Part shown: piece by piece, positions 13,666-14,629 of the stretch
How the letters are laid out: each line of letters begins with the position of its first letter
Numbering within the stretch: position 1 is the first letter of the stretch
NCBI GenBank assembly: GCA_005240105.1
Contig: SBAT01000354.1
Location: forward strand, 1 to 14,629
Source: Chloroflexota bacterium
Lineage (GTDB): Bacteria > Cyanobacteriota > Vampirovibrionia > Obscuribacterales > Obscuribacteraceae
Direction: 5' to 3'
Length of the DNA: 14,629 nt
Translations under genes and position numbers: made by a program
The notes under the pieces: model-generated
Database searches by the model: none
The model's input: the letters and a program-made list of their open reading frames with translations, nothing else
What the model was told of the DNA's origin: nothing

Positions 13666-13752
13666 CAGGCGCGGTAAGCGCCCGATACCGGCAATAGATG
13701 TGAGCGACATCAATCGAAGGTGCAAGATGATGCTCCTAAATGTAGGCGCCTG
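13666..13752. other. Hairpin-rich convergent intergenic region
   Basis: Between the convergent vapC and HAD genes are several short perfect or near-perfect stems: GGCGC/GCGCC (13668-13672 with 13678-13682), GATGT/ACATC (13697-13701 with 13707-13711), and AGGtGCA/TGCtCCT (13718-13724 with 13731-13737). CAGGCGC (13666-13672) can instead pair with GCGCCTG (13746-13752), enclosing the others. There is no U-run next to any stem, so a classical intrinsic terminator is not evident. It could be a bidirectional 3' structure or a small RNA. Confidence 0.35.
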
Positions 13753-13785
13753 ATTCTTTAGTTGTTATAGACATGGAAAGTCGAC

Positions 13786-14496
13786 TTAGTGCTTGCCGTT
13801 ACCGTTGCCATTTTTTCCATTGCCGTTTCCATTCCCATTGCCATTTCTGCCATTGAGAATGAGCGGTAAGCATTCGGCAAGCTTGTCGACTATGTGAGTT
13901 GGTTTTGAGGTCTCCAATACTTCTCTTGTATGAATACCGGTCGTGACGCCAATTGCGTCAACGCCTGCGTTGCGGGCCATGTCTAAGTCGAATGTGCTGT
14001 CACCGATAACCACTGATTGCTTGTGCAAATGATTCAGCTGTTTCAGCGTAATGTGCACAGGTTCTGGATGTGGCTTGTGATTGTTCACATCCTGCTGACC
14101 TAAAACGACGCGGAAGTACTTGTTCAAATCGTGATGATCTAGAACAAGCTCAACCAGGTTGCGACGTTTTGAAGACACAATGGCCAGGTCTACCTTGCAC
14201 TCTTGCAGTTTGCTTAGCACTTGCAGCAAATCTGGAAATAAGGGGCAAATCTCGATTGCCTTCGTGTCGTAGATGGCTCGGTAGCGATTAGCTACGGTCT
14301 CGTGGTATTCACTGCCCTTCTCTGGAAAAATAATTTCCATTTGGGTGAGTAGTGGAACACCAACTAAGTTTCTCCATTTCTCCAGTAGCTGTTTTGACAG
14401 AAGGTACTCATCTACTACTTGATGCATTACGTCGACTATACCTGGAGCTGAGTCGACCAAAGTTCCGTCAAAGTCAAAAATTACTAGGTTATACAA
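13786..14496 (-). CDS. HAD-superfamily phosphatase (phosphoglycolate-phosphatase-like)
   Basis: This 236-residue protein has all four HAD motifs: DFDGTLVD (8-15) with nucleophile Asp8 and acid/base Asp10; IVSSK (106-110); Lys141 in NHKPHPEP; and VIGDSTFDLDMA (163-174) with Asp166 and Asp170. The helical cap between motifs I and II (about 16-85) is the small C1 type found in phosphoglycolate phosphatases, PpaX pyrophosphatases and beta-phosphoglucomutases. The substrate is therefore not fixed; phosphoglycolate or pyrophosphate is likely. The last 22 residues are an Asn/Gly repeat (NGRNGNGNGNG... ending GKH) that is absent from typical family members. The start is TTG at 14496, with an excellent AGGAAGGTGA ribosome site 7 nt away that overlaps the carA stop codon, so the gene is probably translated from the carA mRNA. 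Confidence 0.9.
   Translation of the reverse strand: MYNLVIFDFDGTLVDSAPGIVDVMHQVVDEYLLSKQLLEKWRNLVGVPLLTQMEIIFPEKGSEYHETVANRYRAIYDTKAIEICPLFPDLLQVLSKLQECKVDLAIVSSKRRNLVELVLDHHDLNKYFRVVLGQQDVNNHKPHPEPVHITLKQLNHLHKQSVVIGDSTFDLDMARNAGVDAIGVTTGIHTREVLETSKPTHIVDKLAECLPLILNGRNGNGNGNGNGKNGNGNGKH
13789..13854 (-). repeat. Hexanucleotide-like repeat encoding the Asn/Gly tail
   Basis: The 3' end of the HAD gene is built of degenerate GGNAAY units (GGCAAT, GGAAAC, GGTAAC and variants) encoding alternating Gly and Asn with occasional Lys. Variation in the third base shows that the repeat has diverged rather than just expanded. Confidence 0.7.
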
Positions 14497-14503
14497 TTCG
14501 GAA

Positions 14504-14513
14504 TCACCTTCCT
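14504..14513 (-). promoter_or_regulatory. Ribosome binding site for the HAD gene
   Basis: AGGAAGGTGA on the minus strand lies 7 nt before TTG 14496 and includes the carA stop TGA (14504-14506). It supports the TTG start and translational coupling. Confidence 0.7.
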
Positions 14514-14629
14514 GGTTTTTGAATTAATTGGGCAAACCTCTCGAATAAGTAATGAGAGTCATGTGGTCCTGGGCTTGCCTCTGGATGGTACTGAACACAA
14601 AATATTGGTTTTGTCCGGTGTTTGAACCC
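14504..14629 (-). CDS. carA: Carbamoyl-phosphate synthase small subunit, C-terminal end (partial)
   Basis: Reading from the right edge of the window on the minus strand gives 41 residues ending in TGA at 14504-14506. The stretch PIFCVQYHPEASPGPHDSHY is the C-terminal end of the class I glutamine amidotransferase domain of CarA, carrying the catalytic-triad His and Glu (the HPE in QYHPEA). CarA releases ammonia from glutamine for the CarB subunit, supplying carbamoyl phosphate for arginine and pyrimidine synthesis in the cytoplasm. The catalytic Cys and the N-terminal domain lie outside the window. The SPGPHDS ending is typical of CarA rather than of other amidotransferases such as GuaA or PyrG. 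The HAD phosphatase gene starts 7 nt downstream. No attenuator or operator region is visible because the 5' end is missing. Confidence 0.93.
   Translation of the reverse strand, partial: GFKHRTKPIFCVQYHPEASPGPHDSHYLFERFAQLIQKPGR

Noticed and set aside
13666..13752. tRNA or integron attC site in the hairpin-rich region
   Set aside because: No T-loop GTTCGA-type sequence or cloverleaf spacing, and no GTTRRRY/RYYYAAC core sites.

Overview
The window reads as chromosomal DNA of a Gram-negative (LPS-exporting) bacterium of moderate GC content. The lptC-lptA-lptB-lptF block, the single YjgP/YjgQ-type permease, the abundance of TPR proteins and the Asp/Gly-rich 'DGKW...DKDGK' repeats suggest a non-photosynthetic relative of cyanobacteria (Melainabacteria/Vampirovibrionia, Obscuribacter-like). 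That placement is inference from protein style; no rRNA or marker alignment is available here. I see no tRNA, rRNA, CRISPR array, insertion sequence or prophage genes.

Layout. (1) 1-3221, a peptidoglycan-active corner: the last 37 codons of an RlpA-like gene (+), a convergent 466-residue protein with repeats and a lysozyme-fold domain (-), and a divergent 509-residue protein with a different lysozyme-like core (+). Neither complete protein has a recognisable signal peptide. (2) 3192-11163, one long colinear minus-strand run. In transcription order it is: secreted TPR protein, lptC, lptA (three OstA domains), lptB, lptF/G, membrane-anchored TPR protein, aroK, an unknown 203-residue protein, aroQ. 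Spacings are short or overlapping (two ATGA overlaps; a 1-nt gap before aroQ), so it looks like an operon joining LPS export to two shikimate-pathway steps. A possible internal promoter lies at about 6221-6319. (3) 11377-12846, a minus-strand protein of unknown function with Gly/Ala-rich hydrophobic stretches and C-terminal TPRs. (4) 13004-13644, a VapBC toxin-antitoxin pair (+). It diverges from (3) across a short region holding a perfect 12-bp palindrome, three GGTAGA repeats and overlapping candidate promoters. (5) 13645-13785, a hairpin-rich convergent intergenic stretch. (6) 13786-14629, a HAD phosphatase with an Asn/Gly repeat tail, starting 7 nt after the end of carA, which runs off the window.

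How the genes fit together: LptB and LptF would form the inner-membrane ABC extractor, LptC the inner-membrane anchor and LptA the periplasmic bridge. LptD/E are not in the window. AroQ and AroK catalyse steps 3 and 5 of chorismate synthesis. CarA supplies ammonia for carbamoyl phosphate; the linked HAD enzyme may be a phosphoglycolate-type phosphatase. Several genes use TTG starts with good Shine-Dalgarno sequences (aroQ, the 203-residue gene, the HAD gene). For others an internal start with a better ribosome site was preferred over the longest reading frame (lptA, both TPR genes of the operon, the 489-residue protein).

Most rewarding for follow-up: the two lysozyme-fold proteins without signal peptides, the triple-OstA LptA, the LPS-shikimate operon with its unknown gene between aroK and aroQ, and the regulatory region between VapBC and the Gly-rich TPR protein.
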